Positions 33,265 to 44,299 of a stretch of 64,000 nucleotides of DNA are shown piece by piece. Both the position numbers and the translations under genes were made by a program. Positions within the stretch are counted from its first letter, which is position 1. Each line of letters starts with the position of its first letter. Under the pieces are notes generated by a model. The model worked only from the letters and a program-made list of their open reading frames with translations. It made no database searches and was not told where the DNA came from. Source of the DNA: Pythium myriotylum (taxonomy: Eukaryota; Oomycota; Peronosporomycetes; Pythiales; Pythiaceae); contig JALJCQ010000004.1 in the NCBI GenBank assembly GCA_023091665.1, positions 1,798,001 through 1,862,000 of the forward strand, written 5' to 3'.

Positions 33265-34908
33265 ATGGGCGACGAGTATGACGTGCGGGCTGTGGAGATG
33301 CGGCTGGCCGAGATGGCGGCGAGGCGTGGGCAGCGAGGCAAGGCTCAGAGAGTGACGAACGCTGTTCCGGTGGTCGTGGGCGATTTCGAGTTGCGTGCAA
33401 TCGACGCGACGAGCGATTCGGAGGACGACGACGATGGCAGCACGATCTCAGCTTCGGATGGCGACGACGCAGTGGTAGACCGAGGATCCAGTGGAGTACG
33501 CAAGTCCAAGCTGAGAGACAGCTTGGATCTGTCCATGTCGGCGTCGCTTGTGCTGCCTGTGGGGAAGATGCGAGTGGAGAAGAAGAAAGAAGCAGCCAAG
33601 AAGCACGAGAAAGAGGTTGTCACCAATCCCACCGAGCAGAACAAGCCGCCATATCCAGTCGCGACGGTGTTGCCAGCTTCGGCTGCAACAATGAAGGTTG
33701 CGAGTGTGGTTAGTGTGGGCTTGCAAGAAGAAACGAGTCGGGATCTGCTCGCTGGGGATCTTGTGAGGCGTCGGAGGGAGCTTGAGAGACAGGCTGAACG
33801 CGTCCTGGTTCAAGAAGCTTCCCATGCATCTCGGCGTGAGGTCGCATCAACACAAAGGGACCACGAGCAGGCGATTCTTGTAAGACAACCTCAGGATCGA
33901 CTAGTTCCTCCCGCAGTCACGTCGAACCGTCAACCACAACCGTCACTGGCGACTCGAATTCCCAAATATCATGATGGTCGTGTTGACCACTCCTCTGGGC
34001 CACGCCAGGATCAAGAAACCTTGCCAATAGAGCACCCAATCGATACTAGTGTAGCAATCAAGGCTGCATTATCGACCAAGATGCAGCAAGATCAACCGAG
34101 AGGTCCAACTCTGATCCATCTTTCTCATCCAGGGGCAACGAAGCAAGAGGCCACAAATCGTGCGTCTGTGATCCGCGCTCAGGAACCTCAACACAGAGGT
34201 GGCGATTCTGGCAACCAGGTGAAAGCGGCCGTGACCACGAAAGTATCGCCTCCAATTGGTAGACCTGTCGCCTCACAGCAGTCAACACTCCGCCCAACGC
34301 AGCAATTGGAAGCTCCGCAAAATACTTCATCGGCACCGATTTCGAAAGCTCCGAGCGCATCCATCTCGAAAAAATGCGAGACAATCTCGATAGCAAACAA
34401 ACCAGGATACGCACGGCCAGCTCCCGCATCGAACCAGACCGCGCAGCCACCAACAAGATCCGCTGCTGACAAAGTAATGGAAAAATTGGAGCCACAGGAA
34501 GACTCGGATGACGTCATTGACGACTTGCTGACAGCTGAGGAACATCGCCTTCGTGAATCACTCGATAAACTGACAACCCGACTAAGCACAATTAATGCCG
34601 CACGATCGAAACTTCCCCGCAACCCTCCATCTAACCAACCGGCGCCTGGTAAAGATGGTACCGATAACGCAGAGAAAGCGCTCAAATCAGCGCCATACGG
34701 CGGTGGTACTCACGTGAAACTCCATCAACCAGCATCGCCAAGTAAAAGAAGCTCAAACGTCAAGAGATCTGAGCTGTCTGGTGGGGTTCACAAGGCACGA
34801 GTTCGAACGGGCGGGGCGAGTGCTCTGGAAACGACCACGGCTCGACCAGATGGTGAGAGTAAACACAAGATCATCGTCAAGAAAGACCTCGCCCACTTGC
34901 TATTCTGA
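33265..34908 (+). CDS. Disordered hypothetical protein
   Basis: No domain recognised. Single-exon protein of about 547 residues starting MGDEYDVRAVEMRLAEMAARRG; an in-frame ATG at 33229 would add 12 residues. Composition is that of a mostly disordered protein: an acidic-Ser stretch (SDSEDDDDGS), a Lys-rich stretch (MRVEKKKEAAKKHEKE), a central part rich in Gln, Pro, Ser and Thr, and two short predicted helices (about LVRRRRELERQAERV and LLTAEEHRLRESLDKL). The C-terminus is basic (KHKIIVKKDLAHLLF). Codon use resembles the neighbouring genes and the frame is uninterrupted, so it is probably real. Confidence 0.7.
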   Translation: MGDEYDVRAVEMRLAEMAARRGQRGKAQRVTNAVPVVVGDFELRAIDATSDSEDDDDGSTISASDGDDAVVDRGSSGVRKSKLRDSLDLSMSASLVLPVGKMRVEKKKEAAKKHEKEVVTNPTEQNKPPYPVATVLPASAATMKVASVVSVGLQEETSRDLLAGDLVRRRRELERQAERVLVQEASHASRREVASTQRDHEQAILVRQPQDRLVPPAVTSNRQPQPSLATRIPKYHDGRVDHSSGPRQDQETLPIEHPIDTSVAIKAALSTKMQQDQPRGPTLIHLSHPGATKQEATNRASVIRAQEPQHRGGDSGNQVKAAVTTKVSPPIGRPVASQQSTLRPTQQLEAPQNTSSAPISKAPSASISKKCETISIANKPGYARPAPASNQTAQPPTRSAADKVMEKLEPQEDSDDVIDDLLTAEEHRLRESLDKLTTRLSTINAARSKLPRNPPSNQPAPGKDGTDNAEKALKSAPYGGGTHVKLHQPASPSKRSSNVKRSELSGGVHKARVRTGGASALETTTARPDGESKHKIIVKKDLAHLLF

Positions 34909-34974
34909 TCACCTGTACATGGAATTGACGCTTATCATTCTCGCTGTTCGTTTCTTCATAGCCATCGAGTGCAA

Positions 34975-36538
34975 TTAGGAGAGTTGCCCGCAATCATCGA
35001 TCATAACCTCGTTGTGAGGCTGAGGACGATTGTTTCGCTTCGGATTGACTTCCACGTTCTGCATTTTGTCTACGACTTCGAGCCCTTGGATAACTTCACC
35101 GAAGATAACGTGCTTGTTGTCAAGATTGGTCAGTCCTGCCCGTGTCGTGATAAAGAACTGCAGAAAGATGAGCGATTAGACTTGCTATGTAGCTGTCTAC
35201 TGTGTTGTGGAACTCACCTGAGACCCATTTCTGTTTGGACCGTTGTTGGCCATGGACAACAAGCCGACGTCATTGTGTGGCAAAAATGCTTCGTCCTTGA
35301 ATTTGCCCCACAAGTCGCCATGAGGTGTTCCTTTATAGATACTCAACCCACCGGTGCCGTCGCCAACTGTGAAATCACCGCCCTGAACCATAAAATCCTT
35401 GATAATCCGATGGAATTTGGAGCCTTTAAAGTGCAAGTGCTTGCCCTAGCAGTAACACACATCAAACAAGCCGGTTATGTGGAGTGACAAACGATGCAAT
35501 CGATAAGGCAGCGAAAGACATTACCTTTTCTCCTGTGCACAGACAACGGAAGTTCTCTGCCGTTAGTGGCACCTTGTCACTCAATAGCCGCATCACGATA
35601 CGGCCTGCACGCACGCCTCCAATGGAGATATCCATGAACACGGTCGGATGGGTTTCATTCGTGAGTGACCGGCTCTTGCGTTCTGCGAGCGGCAAACCAG
35701 CACTGGGGTTCAGATATTTCTCGCCGAGCTTGGCCTTCATCTCGTCTTCTCTTCCCTTGAACCGCTCGAGTGTCGCATCGACCGTGTCCAGTTTCGCTGG
35801 ATTGTGTTTCTTGTAGAACGCAATGAGCCATTCGCGGTGGTCGCTATTCTCATTCGTTTCAGACGATTTCGAGGACGCGAGCGAAGACGACGAAGTAGCT
35901 GGGACTGCCGAAGTATCGCCACGCAAAACTCGCGCGGCCTGCCACGCCGAGCGCGAAGCGTCTCGAAACGACTTGGACGGGGATATGGATACATCACCAC
36001 CGCTTGAGCGTAGCGAGACCGACGGTCTCACGTCGTAGCCTTGTCGTTGAAGCTTCTCGGCCAGACTCACTAGCTCCTGTTCATCTCCACTCGATGCACC
36101 GTCTTTGAGCTTGCCCTGTGCGATATCTCGTTCCTCTTGACGAAGCTCGTCTCGTTGGTGGCGCCACGAACGCAGCGAGCGATCACGGAATGATCCGGCT
36201 GGCGTCGTTGGCGGCGTCGACGCGGCGTTGCGCTTGGCCTCGAGCGCGAGCTGCTCGATGGCCAACAGGATCGGATCTTCGCGCAGCTTACGAGCCTCGA
36301 GCCAGCGCTCTCTGGACCGCGACTTGAACGCCTGGCCCTGCGCGAGGCACTCAGTAACGACCGACGGTTGGTCCTCTTTGGCGCTCGATATCTCCGGCTT
36401 GGGACCGTCCCACTACACGAGAAAGACACCAATCGCCAGCGCAAGACGTCAGCTACGCGCTCGTCTCCAATTCAACTCCGCAGGCGCCATGCTCACGTCG
36501 AAAAGCTTGATGGGACGCGGCGTCTCGGCGCTCGCCAT
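34975..36538 (-). CDS. Cyclophilin-type peptidyl-prolyl isomerase with long N-terminal extension
   Basis: Four exons, about 446 residues. Exon 1 (36497-36538) encodes [14 protein letters not shown] and joins at a GTGAGC donor to WDGPKPE. The N-terminal 290 residues are charged and disordered, with coiled-coil-like stretches ([20 protein letters not shown]). The C-terminal cyclophilin domain has the catalytic [15 protein letters not shown] and GSQFFITT motifs. The Trp that contacts cyclosporin in CypA (EWLDGKHV) is replaced (TNLDNKHV), so drug binding is probably weak. Role of the extension unknown. It shares a 259-base divergent promoter with the ribosomal protein uL13 gene. Confidence 0.9.
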
Positions 36539-36797
36539 GGTGGTCGCCATTGAACTTGGCCTCAAGTTTCCCTTTCTTGACGCACAGAACCACCTTAGCC
36601 TCGCAACCGGTACTTCCTCAGTATCATACCGGTATTTTCACCTCACTTCTTTCCAATTGGTCTAAATTACTTCCAAATCATACCATTGGACAAAATGCTC
36701 CCCAAGACCTCCCAGCCAGCGATTGGTGAGCAGCTCATGGAGCGAGGAGCTCCGTTCATATGGGGCCGAGCATTTCCTCTTTCCCAAGTGTGTGAAA
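36539..36797. promoter_or_regulatory. Divergent promoter of cyclophilin and uL13
   Basis: Contains ACCGGT at 36606-36611 and TACCGGTA at 36627-36634, and an initiator-like TCACTTCTTTCCAATTGG at 36643-36660 oriented toward uL13, resembling the oomycete INR-FPR pair (TCAYTYY then CAWTTT-like). On the - strand, pyrimidine-rich DNA near 36560-36580 could serve the cyclophilin gene. Confidence 0.45.
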
Positions 36798-38018
36798 ATG
36801 CCGTTTGAGAAGCCTGTCGTCGTCGACTGCCGTGGCCACCTGCTCGGTCGCCTGGCCTCGCTCATCGCCAAGGAGCTGCTCCAGGGCCAGCACGTCGTTG
36901 CTGTGCGCTGCGAGGCCCTCGAGGTCTCGGGCTCGCGTACGTAAACCCCCGCTTCTTGCTTTGGCCTGACCTTGTGATGGACGAGCAGAGACTTTGCCGT
37001 GTGAGGACGGGCCCGACGGGTCGCACGGCCAACCTGACGGTCCCCTGGGGTTCCCCTCTTCATGAGATGGGGTCTCAGTGTGTGTGTGGACGCCGAGTCG
37101 GCTGCGTCGCGATCGCTTTTCGCGCGCCTCTGGGTTTCCGTCGTTCCGCTGTTTCTTTCGAGAGATGCGCCGCTCTGTAGTGGCTGGATGGAAGCGACGC
37201 CGAGACGCGTCGTGGAGATGAGTGCGAGCAGCCTGGCTCGGCGCCGCCGCGCAGACGCGAACCGAGTTGGCGCTTGGCCCGTCGGCCTTTCCAAACATGC
37301 TAAAGTCGCTGCGTGCAGGCACCCTGTGACGACCTCGCCTCTGGATGGATCCATTTGCGTGTCGTCAGACCGCCCAGGGCGAGCGAGCAGTTGTGTGTCA
37401 TGTCGTCTTGTCAAAGTCATCCGATGATGAGAAGGATCAACATGCTCACGTGTGGTTGGTTCTTTCGCTCGATGACAGACGTGCGCAACAAGGTCAAGTT
37501 CCTGCAGTTCCTGAACAAGCGTACGGCCACCAACCCGAAGAAGGGCCCGGTGCACTACCGTGCCCCTTCGCGTATGCTCTGGCGTACGATCCGTGGCATG
37601 TTGCCGCACAAGACGGCCCGTGGTGCCGCCGCTCTCCAGCGCCTCAAGGTGAGTCGACGATGTGATTGTCGAGTCATTTTTTGAAGCAATTAATGCTTAC
37701 GCCTCTCTCTCTTTCCAGGTCTTCGACGGTATCCCGTCGCCGTACGACAAGCAGAAGCGCCTTGTCGTGCCGGATGCCCTCCGCGTCATCCGCCTCAAGG
37801 CCAACCGTCGCTACACGGTCCTCGGGCGTCTCGCCTCGGAGGTCGGCTGGAAGCACGGCGAGCTCGTCGCTCGTCTTGAGGCCAAGCGCAAGGTCAAGTC
37901 GGAGGCTTACTACAAGAAGAAGCTTGCCCAGACCAAGCGCATCAAGGAGGCCACCGCCAAGGTCTTCTCGGAGAACGCCAACCTCAAGCCGACGCTCGCC
38001 GCCTACGGCCACGCGTAA
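36798..38018 (+). CDS. RPL13A: 60S ribosomal protein uL13 (L13A)
   Basis: Component of the large cytosolic ribosomal subunit. Three exons: 36798-36936, 37479-37648 and 37719-38018, total 202 residues, the usual family length. Strongly conserved blocks are visible: [55 protein letters not shown] and the Lys-rich C-terminal helix. The first intron is 542 bases, about eight times longer than the others in this window, and its 5' exon stops within the codon after SGS. The basic, GC-ending codon use is typical of a highly expressed gene. It shares a promoter region with the cyclophilin gene. Confidence 0.97.
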
Positions 38019-38251
38019 ATGGTCTCGCTCTCGTGCGATCCATGCTTGAAGCAACCGCGGACTTCATCAACGTGACTAGTAATCTCGTCAGATGATTCAC
38101 AATAAAGAGGAAAGCTCACCCACACTTGGCTCTCAAACGCGGTCTCCACTGTCACCTATGACCATTTCAATATGAACAAACCTACGCTACAAACTCTACG
38201 AAAGGGATGATTCGCGTCAAGCCTTCCTCATACGGTTGGAATGCGCCTCTC

Positions 38252-41175
38252 TCACAGTCCATTGAACGCGTCGAACTTATCGCCAGACTGTTGTTGTTGA
38301 CTGTATGGGTCGAACGGGGACGCTTGAATCTGCAGCATTTGGCCCGGTCCAGCAAGGCCGCCTTGTGCGTTGCCAAAACCTCCGCCCCCGAAGCCGCCCA
38401 TTCCATTGCCCATGTTGCCACCCATGCTTCCACCCATGCTTCCTCCCATGCTTCCTGCCATAGCTCCACCTCCCATGCTGCCACCCATCCCGTAACCTCC
38501 TCCCATGCCATAAGATTGCTGCTGGGGAGCTTGCTGCTGTGCACCGAGACCGTACGGCGTTAACTGCATCATACCAGCGTTGTACCCGGAGTTCTGGTTT
38601 CCGTAGCCCATCGTCTGTTGCTGCTGCATAGGGTTGCCTTGGAACGACATGGTGTTTTGAGATGCAAAGTTGTTCGCCGGAGCTGCGGACGTGGATCCAC
38701 CGACGTTCATGCCGCTGAACATGTTCGTGTTGCCTGCACCGTTTGACAGAGGCGCGGGTGCTACTGGATTTGAAGCTGGTAAACTGGACATTAGTCCACT
38801 TGTATCGAGTAGTCCAGACGAAGAAGCTGCAGGCTGTTATAGGAAATGTATGATTTGGTCAGAGTGATGCATAAATCGATCGCAACAGAATGGAAAGACC
38901 TTACCTGGTTGGACGGGATGTCGAGCAAGTCGCTTGCACCTTCATCCTTATCAACGCTTCGACGCGTTCGCGAGGTTGATTTCTTCGCTGCACGTCGTCG
39001 GGAAGAAAATGTTTCTGAACGGTCTGCACCACTCTCGCTGTTTCGAGTACCGCCGGAAGTTCCGCGTTCAAGCGTCGCGCTGCTCTGCGTTCGCCGCGAG
39101 CCCAAGTAAAATGGGTCGTCAGAGTACGGTTCAGGCTTACTCTGAGCGGCCGAGTCCTCGGGCCTCTTCGGCGGCACGAAGTCTTCCGAAAGCATCTTAT
39201 TGACAGCAGCCATGCCACTTGCTTGCTCGCGTTTCGCTTCAGCAGCACGGATAACCTCCGAGTATCCAGCTGCAGCACCAGCAGACACACTCTTGACGGA
39301 GTTTTCTGCAGCGAAGAGCTTGTCACGTTCTGAAATGACGACTTTCAGCATATCCTGGATTTTCTCGCAAACCATGTCGAACTGAGTATTGTTCAGAGCG
39401 ACTTCCCACAGCAATGGAGCAACAGCTGGAATAATAAGCTTAGCCATAAACTCCGGACCCAGATGCTTGCCGAGATTGTCGTAGCACCCGAGGATGCACA
39501 TCAGCACAGCAGGCGACTTGTCTGCTTGAAGAGTTTGCGCAAGTGTTGGCAGCACGCTTTCCACGAGTAAATCCTTGTCGAACACATGGAATGACTTTGC
39601 CAGCCAAAGCAAAGCGTTCACGCGCACAGACATCTGAGGCGGTGAGAGGATGAGCTTGTTCACACGCGGAAGGATGACTTGCTTCAGGATACGGTACTCA
39701 AACAGACTCGCTTGGTCAACGATCTTGTTGAGAACGGTGTCAAGGATCTCTGGGACAGTACTGTCAAGTGCACGACAGAGCATGGGGACGATATGGTCGC
39801 GGATGTATCCCTCCTCGGCCTTCGGGATGAGAACCTCGAGCTCAGAGACAAACATGAGCATGCACTGGACCGGCTCCGTGATAGCGAGCAACGGGATCAT
39901 CATATGAGCAATATGCGTAGAGAACGTGATCTTGTCCACCTTGGCGACAATCTTGAGCAATGGTGTGATGACGAAAGGAGCAACAGCCTTATTGATGACA
40001 ACCGACTGGAGGCCCGGAATGACCATATCGCGCAAGATTCGCGACGAGAACCCATCGATTTCCCCGGATAATCCGTTCAGAAATTTCGCCTGCGCCGCCG
40101 GATCTTGCTCAACGAGACTCTGCAGTGTGCGGAGCGTCTTAATCGGGCCCGAGTCGAAGAACTGAGATGAGAGGAACACTCGTGCCTCCGGGCGCTGCGT
40201 GGCCTGAATCGACAGCAACGAGCGGATCGTGTTCTGAAGCGGAACCGGCACTGTCAGCGGGAACGTGATCGGGTGCATCGAGTTGACCTTGTAACTGTAG
40301 GTCATCTTGTTGCCGTCGCGCACGTCGATGACAGGGTTCCGGCCGCCGTCGGCACGAGGAGCCACGAAGAGCTCGAAGATCAGTAGACCAAGCGAGAACA
40401 TATCAGCGCTGCTCGAGAACTGCCGTGGCTCTGTGACAATCTCAGGCGCGCAGTACTCGAGCGGAGGCTCCCATGAGCCTTCCCAGCGTCCCGTGGCTGG
40501 GTTCTTGGTGCCGGTTGAGGCATCGAACGAGTAGTATTCGCTGCGCGACTGCTGTCCTGGCTCGACGACGCGGCAGAAGCCCATGCCACCGAGCTTCCAC
40601 TCGCCCTTGGGCGTGATGAACACGCTGTGCGGGCCGATGCTCAGATGCACGCGGCGTCCTTCGCGATGGAGGAAGCTGAGCGCCTCGCCGACGTGCATGA
40701 GCCCGCAGGCGAGCTCAAACTCGGTGAGCCCAATGTCGAGCACCTCGGGCGTGACATTGGCGACGTTGGTGAAGTTCTTGCAGGCGTTGGCGAGCGAGCA
40801 GGTCACGCGCTCGGTCACGAAGCTGAGCGAGCGGCGGCTCTCTTCAAAGACCTCTTCGACCTTGAGCACGTGCGGGTGGCGCAGCAGCCGCAGCGTCTTC
40901 ATCTCGTGGCGCAGCACCTCGAGGTACCGGTCCTGCTCATCTTTCTTCTTGAGCTTCTTGAGGTCCTCCTTGTCGAACACAAAGATGCTCACTTCCTGCC
41001 CGGTCTTGCGCGACACGGCCGGGAAGATCTTCCACGCGAGCTCGTGGCCGCCCGAGGCCGTCGAGTCCTTGGGCGTCTCGTAGTGCTTGGTGAACTCCTC
41101 GCCGAGCGCGCCCTGCACGGCGCCCGAGACGGCCTGCGACGCCTTCTCCACGGCGCTCGAGAAGCGGTTGAACAT
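38252..41175 (-). CDS. SCYL2: SCYL2-like pseudokinase with HEAT repeats
   Basis: Two exons (38905-41175 and 38252-38833), 950 residues. The N-terminal kinase-like domain (about 40-330) lacks catalytic motifs: the HRD loop reads VHLSIGPHS and the DFG position reads LGGMGF, so it should not phosphorylate. HEAT-type repeats follow (about 360-640), as in Scy1/SCYL2. The C-terminus is rich in Gly, Met and Gln with twelve-base DNA repeats (GGSMGGSMGG) and ends DKFDAFNGL. SCYL2/CVAK104 binds clathrin and AP-type adaptors in trans-Golgi-endosome traffic, so the same role is likely here. The promoter side faces the MULE transposon 213 bases away. Confidence 0.9.
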
Positions 41176-41387
41176 GGCTCGACGAGAGCGGGCGAGCGAG
41201 CGAGCGAGAGAGCGAGAGGCGAGTCCCTCGGGCTTCCGGCCAGGTCGAAGAGGAGCCTTCTAATGGGGAGACGACACATTCGCGGACTGGACTGACGAAA
41301 AACCTCCGGAGCGAAAAAAAACCTCGTGGGTCGGAGTAGTGCCCCCGAGGAGGGAGTAATGACGTCAGCACGGTAGTCTGCCACGTC

Positions 41388-41446
41388 GGCCAAGAAGGGG
41401 TTTCTTACATGAAGGTGGCCTCGAGTGCACAGAGATGGCCATGGGA
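41388..41446 (+). repeat. Left terminal inverted repeat of the MULE
   Basis: Begins GGCCAAGAAGG and contains AAGGTGGCCTCGAGTG; matches the reverse complement of 43543-43602. Confidence 0.7.
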
Positions 41447-41562
41447 GAACGAAGAGTACCGGTAGAACTGGTTTCGCCTCCACGACTTTCATCTGAAAGA
41501 CTCCCGCACACATTGACACAGCTTGTGGTGGCCATCGGACGAAGACGGCAACGTTATTGCGG

Positions 41563-43401
41563 ATGCAGAGCTCCTCCGAGACACCGACGATCCGCCTTGG
41601 AATGAAGTTCGAGTCTGGCAAGAGTCTGGTTGCTTACGTGAAGGAGTATGCCCTGCACACAAAGAAAGAAGTGCGCGTGGACGCGAAGAGTAGGGGGAGC
41701 AAGACTCGCATGATAGTATGCACTGAGGAGCTCTGCCCATTCAAGGTCGTCGCGTACAAGTCATCAAGTGCAAGCGCCGGAGACATGCCATGGTACATCT
41801 CTTCTTGTGTCCTTGAGCATCGAGACTGTTTGTCGGCGCCGAGGCTCTCGTCTCAACAACTAGCGAGTCTCCCCGCGTTGCGCGAAGCTGTAGCCCGCAA
41901 TCCTGCTGTATCCAGGGACTTCCTCATCGAGCAAGTTCAATCCGTCCACGGCCTGAACTTGGAGAGACAACGTCGAACTTTGTACAAGGCGAAGAGCATT
42001 GTCACGAAGACGCTCGAGCGTGACGAGCTTCACTCATATCGGCTTATCCCAGCCTACTTAAAGAAGCTTGAAGAGCACAATCCAGGAACAGTTACCCGCT
42101 TCGATATGGGCGCCAATGGCGAGTTCAAGCGCTGTATGATTGTGTGTGGTCCATCGGTAAGGGCTCAAAGCGGTCTACAGCTTATTCTCGGTGTCGATGG
42201 CGCCCACTGCAAACACAAACACTACTCTGGTATACAACTCGACCTCCTCGGTCGCGATGGGAATATGCGTAATGTTCGCATTGCCACTGCTCTCGTTCCA
42301 AGCGAAAATGAAGAGGACTATGTGTGGTTCTTCTCCACTTGTCTCGCAGCTGGTGTGAACTTATCGGTACCGATCATGTCCGACAGGAGTGGTGGCCTCA
42401 TCGCTGCTGCTCGAGTTCTCTCGATCGATCTACATTACTGCACACTGCATCTCATTCGCGATATCCGTTCGCAGTTCCCGTGTTTCGACCACCATGGCCA
42501 AAGAATTGTCTGGGAACTGCAGGAGGCAATCGAAGAGTCCAAGTACAATTCCGGTTTGGTGAGACTAGAAGTGACGAGTGGCAAAGAGGTGCGTGCATAC
42601 TTGGAGAGACTGGAGCCTGCGAAGTGGACTGTCCACGCTAACTTGAAGCAAAAAAAACTTTACGGCCTGCGTACTACTAACTTCGTCGAAAGCGAGAACA
42701 GCGGTGCCAGAGCTGTGGGAATTAGAGACAAGTTGCCTTTTCAATTGCTGGAGGAGTATGTGGACTACGTTCGAGCAGACTTCGCTTCCAAGGTGGACGA
42801 GCTCAAAAAATGGAAGGACGCACATCGCAAGCTTACTCCGAAAGCGAGTGAGGCGTTTGCGAAAGAAACAGAAGAATTCGGTGCCTACAAGACCGAGAAG
42901 ATCAGCGACGACATATTTCATGTATATCGTGCTGGTGTTATGCCTCCGCTCAAGCGCCGCGTCGTGATATCGAGAAAGGAGTGTTCATGCGGATATGTTT
43001 GCCAGCACGGCATACCGTGCCGTCATCTCGTGCCTGCACTTCGCTTCCTCAAGCTATCCCACACATTGATTGACTACTTTGATGATGTGTACAAGATCAC
43101 AACGTACGATGCCGCTTTCGGTGATAAGTTCTTTCTCCCCCCGTTAGTTCACGAACTCGAAGAGACCGATGTTGTCCCGAGTAAGCCACCAGCCTCTCGA
43201 TCAGGGCCAACCAGGAAGAACAAAGTGATTAGCAACGGCGAGAAGCACTCTACAATGACGAAAACTTACCGCAAGCGATGTTCCAAGTGCCGCGGGTACG
43301 GTCACGTCCGATCAGTCTGTCCATCGCAATTTGACACCGTTGACTTGGGCGACGACGGGGATTCATACGACCTTGACGAACTCACAGGCTCTGCTTTTTG
43401 A
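41563..43401 (+). CDS. MULE transposase with SWIM finger
   Basis: Single-exon protein of 612 residues from ATG 41563. Order: N-terminal FAR1/FLYWCH-like DNA-binding region (about 1-85, with CTEELCPFKVVAYK), MULE transposase catalytic domain (about 200-390), SWIM zinc finger (about 470-495, CSCGYVCQHGIPCRHLVP) and a CCHC zinc knuckle near 572-585 (CSKCRGYGHVRSVC). Candidate catalytic acids are Asp in GVDGAH, Asp in MSDRSGG and a Glu in FVESENSG. The frame is uninterrupted and the terminal repeats are present, so it may still be functional. Alternatively it is a domesticated copy kept in place; the divergence of its terminal repeats fits that. Confidence 0.88.
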   Translation: MQSSSETPTIRLGMKFESGKSLVAYVKEYALHTKKEVRVDAKSRGSKTRMIVCTEELCPFKVVAYKSSSASAGDMPWYISSCVLEHRDCLSAPRLSSQQLASLPALREAVARNPAVSRDFLIEQVQSVHGLNLERQRRTLYKAKSIVTKTLERDELHSYRLIPAYLKKLEEHNPGTVTRFDMGANGEFKRCMIVCGPSVRAQSGLQLILGVDGAHCKHKHYSGIQLDLLGRDGNMRNVRIATALVPSENEEDYVWFFSTCLAAGVNLSVPIMSDRSGGLIAAARVLSIDLHYCTLHLIRDIRSQFPCFDHHGQRIVWELQEAIEESKYNSGLVRLEVTSGKEVRAYLERLEPAKWTVHANLKQKKLYGLRTTNFVESENSGARAVGIRDKLPFQLLEEYVDYVRADFASKVDELKKWKDAHRKLTPKASEAFAKETEEFGAYKTEKISDDIFHVYRAGVMPPLKRRVVISRKECSCGYVCQHGIPCRHLVPALRFLKLSHTLIDYFDDVYKITTYDAAFGDKFFLPPLVHELEETDVVPSKPPASRSGPTRKNKVISNGEKHSTMTKTYRKRCSKCRGYGHVRSVCPSQFDTVDLGDDGDSYDLDELTGSAF

Positions 43402-43542
43402 AGGCTCTGCATGCGTAAAAAGCACCCGCGAGGGCCACGCGTGCACCTATGTGTTCTTCTACACCTACTGTACGATGTGTATATGCGGATATTTTTTTTT
43501 AAAAGCTCTGCACATACCAGTACTATCGTTTCCTTGACTTCA

Positions 43543-43602
43543 CACATGGTCACCTCTGTACACTCGTGGCCACCTTGGTGAATGAGACAGCCCTTTCTGG
43601 CC
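43543..43602 (-). repeat. Right terminal inverted repeat of the MULE
   Basis: The reverse complement begins GGCCAGAAAGGGCTG and contains AAGGTGGCCACGAGTG; partner of 41388-41446. Confidence 0.7.
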
Positions 43603-43629
43603 ACCTACGTGTGAAAACCCGGCCAAGAA

Positions 43630-43898
43630 TGGTTTGTTCGATCATCAAAGAATGGGACAGCGAGACCCGGTTGAGAGGTTCTCGCGGTTGATGAAATGAA
43701 CAAGTCACAGCGTCCTCTTCTTTGACAAAATTGGCAAAGATAGCTAGTCCCCTCTTTTGGTAAAAGGTCTTCCGAGATATTGCGTATTCTGCTTGGAGGA
43801 GCTCGCACCAGGAACTGGAGCCGTCGCATCGCGTTCTGTAGGACATGGTAGTTTCAGCCAGTCAGTGTCTGCCACATCAGCAGAGATGCTGGAGCGGG
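43630..43898 (+). repeat. Tandem repeat unit A (269 bases)
   Basis: First unit of a direct repeat adjoining the MULE. Shared landmarks with unit B: ATCAAAGAATGGGACA, CCTCTTCTTTGACAAAATTGG, CGAGATATTGCGTATTCTGC and CAGCCAGTCAGTGTCTGCCA. Confidence 0.8.
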
Positions 43899-44199
43899 TG
43901 GTTCGTTTGATTATCAAAGAATGGGACAAAGAGACCTGGTTGGGGGTTCTCACAGTTGATGAAATGAATCTCATGGCAGAAGTCACATTGTCCTCTTCTT
44001 TGACAAAATTGGTAAAGGTAGCCCCTGCTTTTGGTAAAGCTCTTCCGAGATATTGCGTATTCTGCTCGGAGGAGCTCGCACCAGGAACTAAAGCCGATGG
44101 CTTGCCCCATCACATGTTGACGCTTCCATCAGTCGCGTGTTGTAGGACATGGGACTTTCAGCCAGTCAGTGTCTGCCACACTGGCAGAGATGATGGAGC
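43899..44199 (+). repeat. Tandem repeat unit B (301 bases) with ligase-promoter fragment
   Basis: Second unit. Near 44091-44131 it has about 30 extra bases compared with unit A, and this segment matches the reverse complement of 13787-13827 upstream of ligase copy 4 in about 39 of 41 positions. An open frame runs through units A and B (43757-44350) but has no recognisable domain and is treated as chance. Confidence 0.8.
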
Positions 44200-44285
44200 G
44201 GTTAGTTACCTGACCATCACTCCAAGATATTGCGTATTCTCCGGATCATTGCATCCTCTCAGGAGCTCAAAGCAGAAACTGGGAC
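44200..44285 (+). repeat. Partial third repeat unit
   Basis: Starts like units A and B, jumps to the GATATTGCGTATTCT landmark and decays into the promoter of the DUF1348 gene. Confidence 0.55.
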
Positions 44286-44299
44286 GAAGACGTCCTCTT

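Larger units (their letters stand above)
41388..43602 (+). mobile_element. Mutator-like (MULE) DNA transposon with terminal inverted repeats
   Basis: A single intact transposase gene flanked by imperfect terminal inverted repeats of about 59 bases (41388-41446 and 43543-43602). The best part matches in roughly 29 of 34 positions. No clean 8-9-base target duplication is visible, so the ends could extend slightly further, or the element is old. It lies between SCYL2 and a tandem-repeat region. Confidence 0.75.

Noticed and set aside
36937..37478. Possible snoRNA in the long uL13 intron, as in animal RPL13A
   Set aside because: One ATGATGA resembling a C box is near 37423, but I find no matching D box or terminal stem in the remaining bases.
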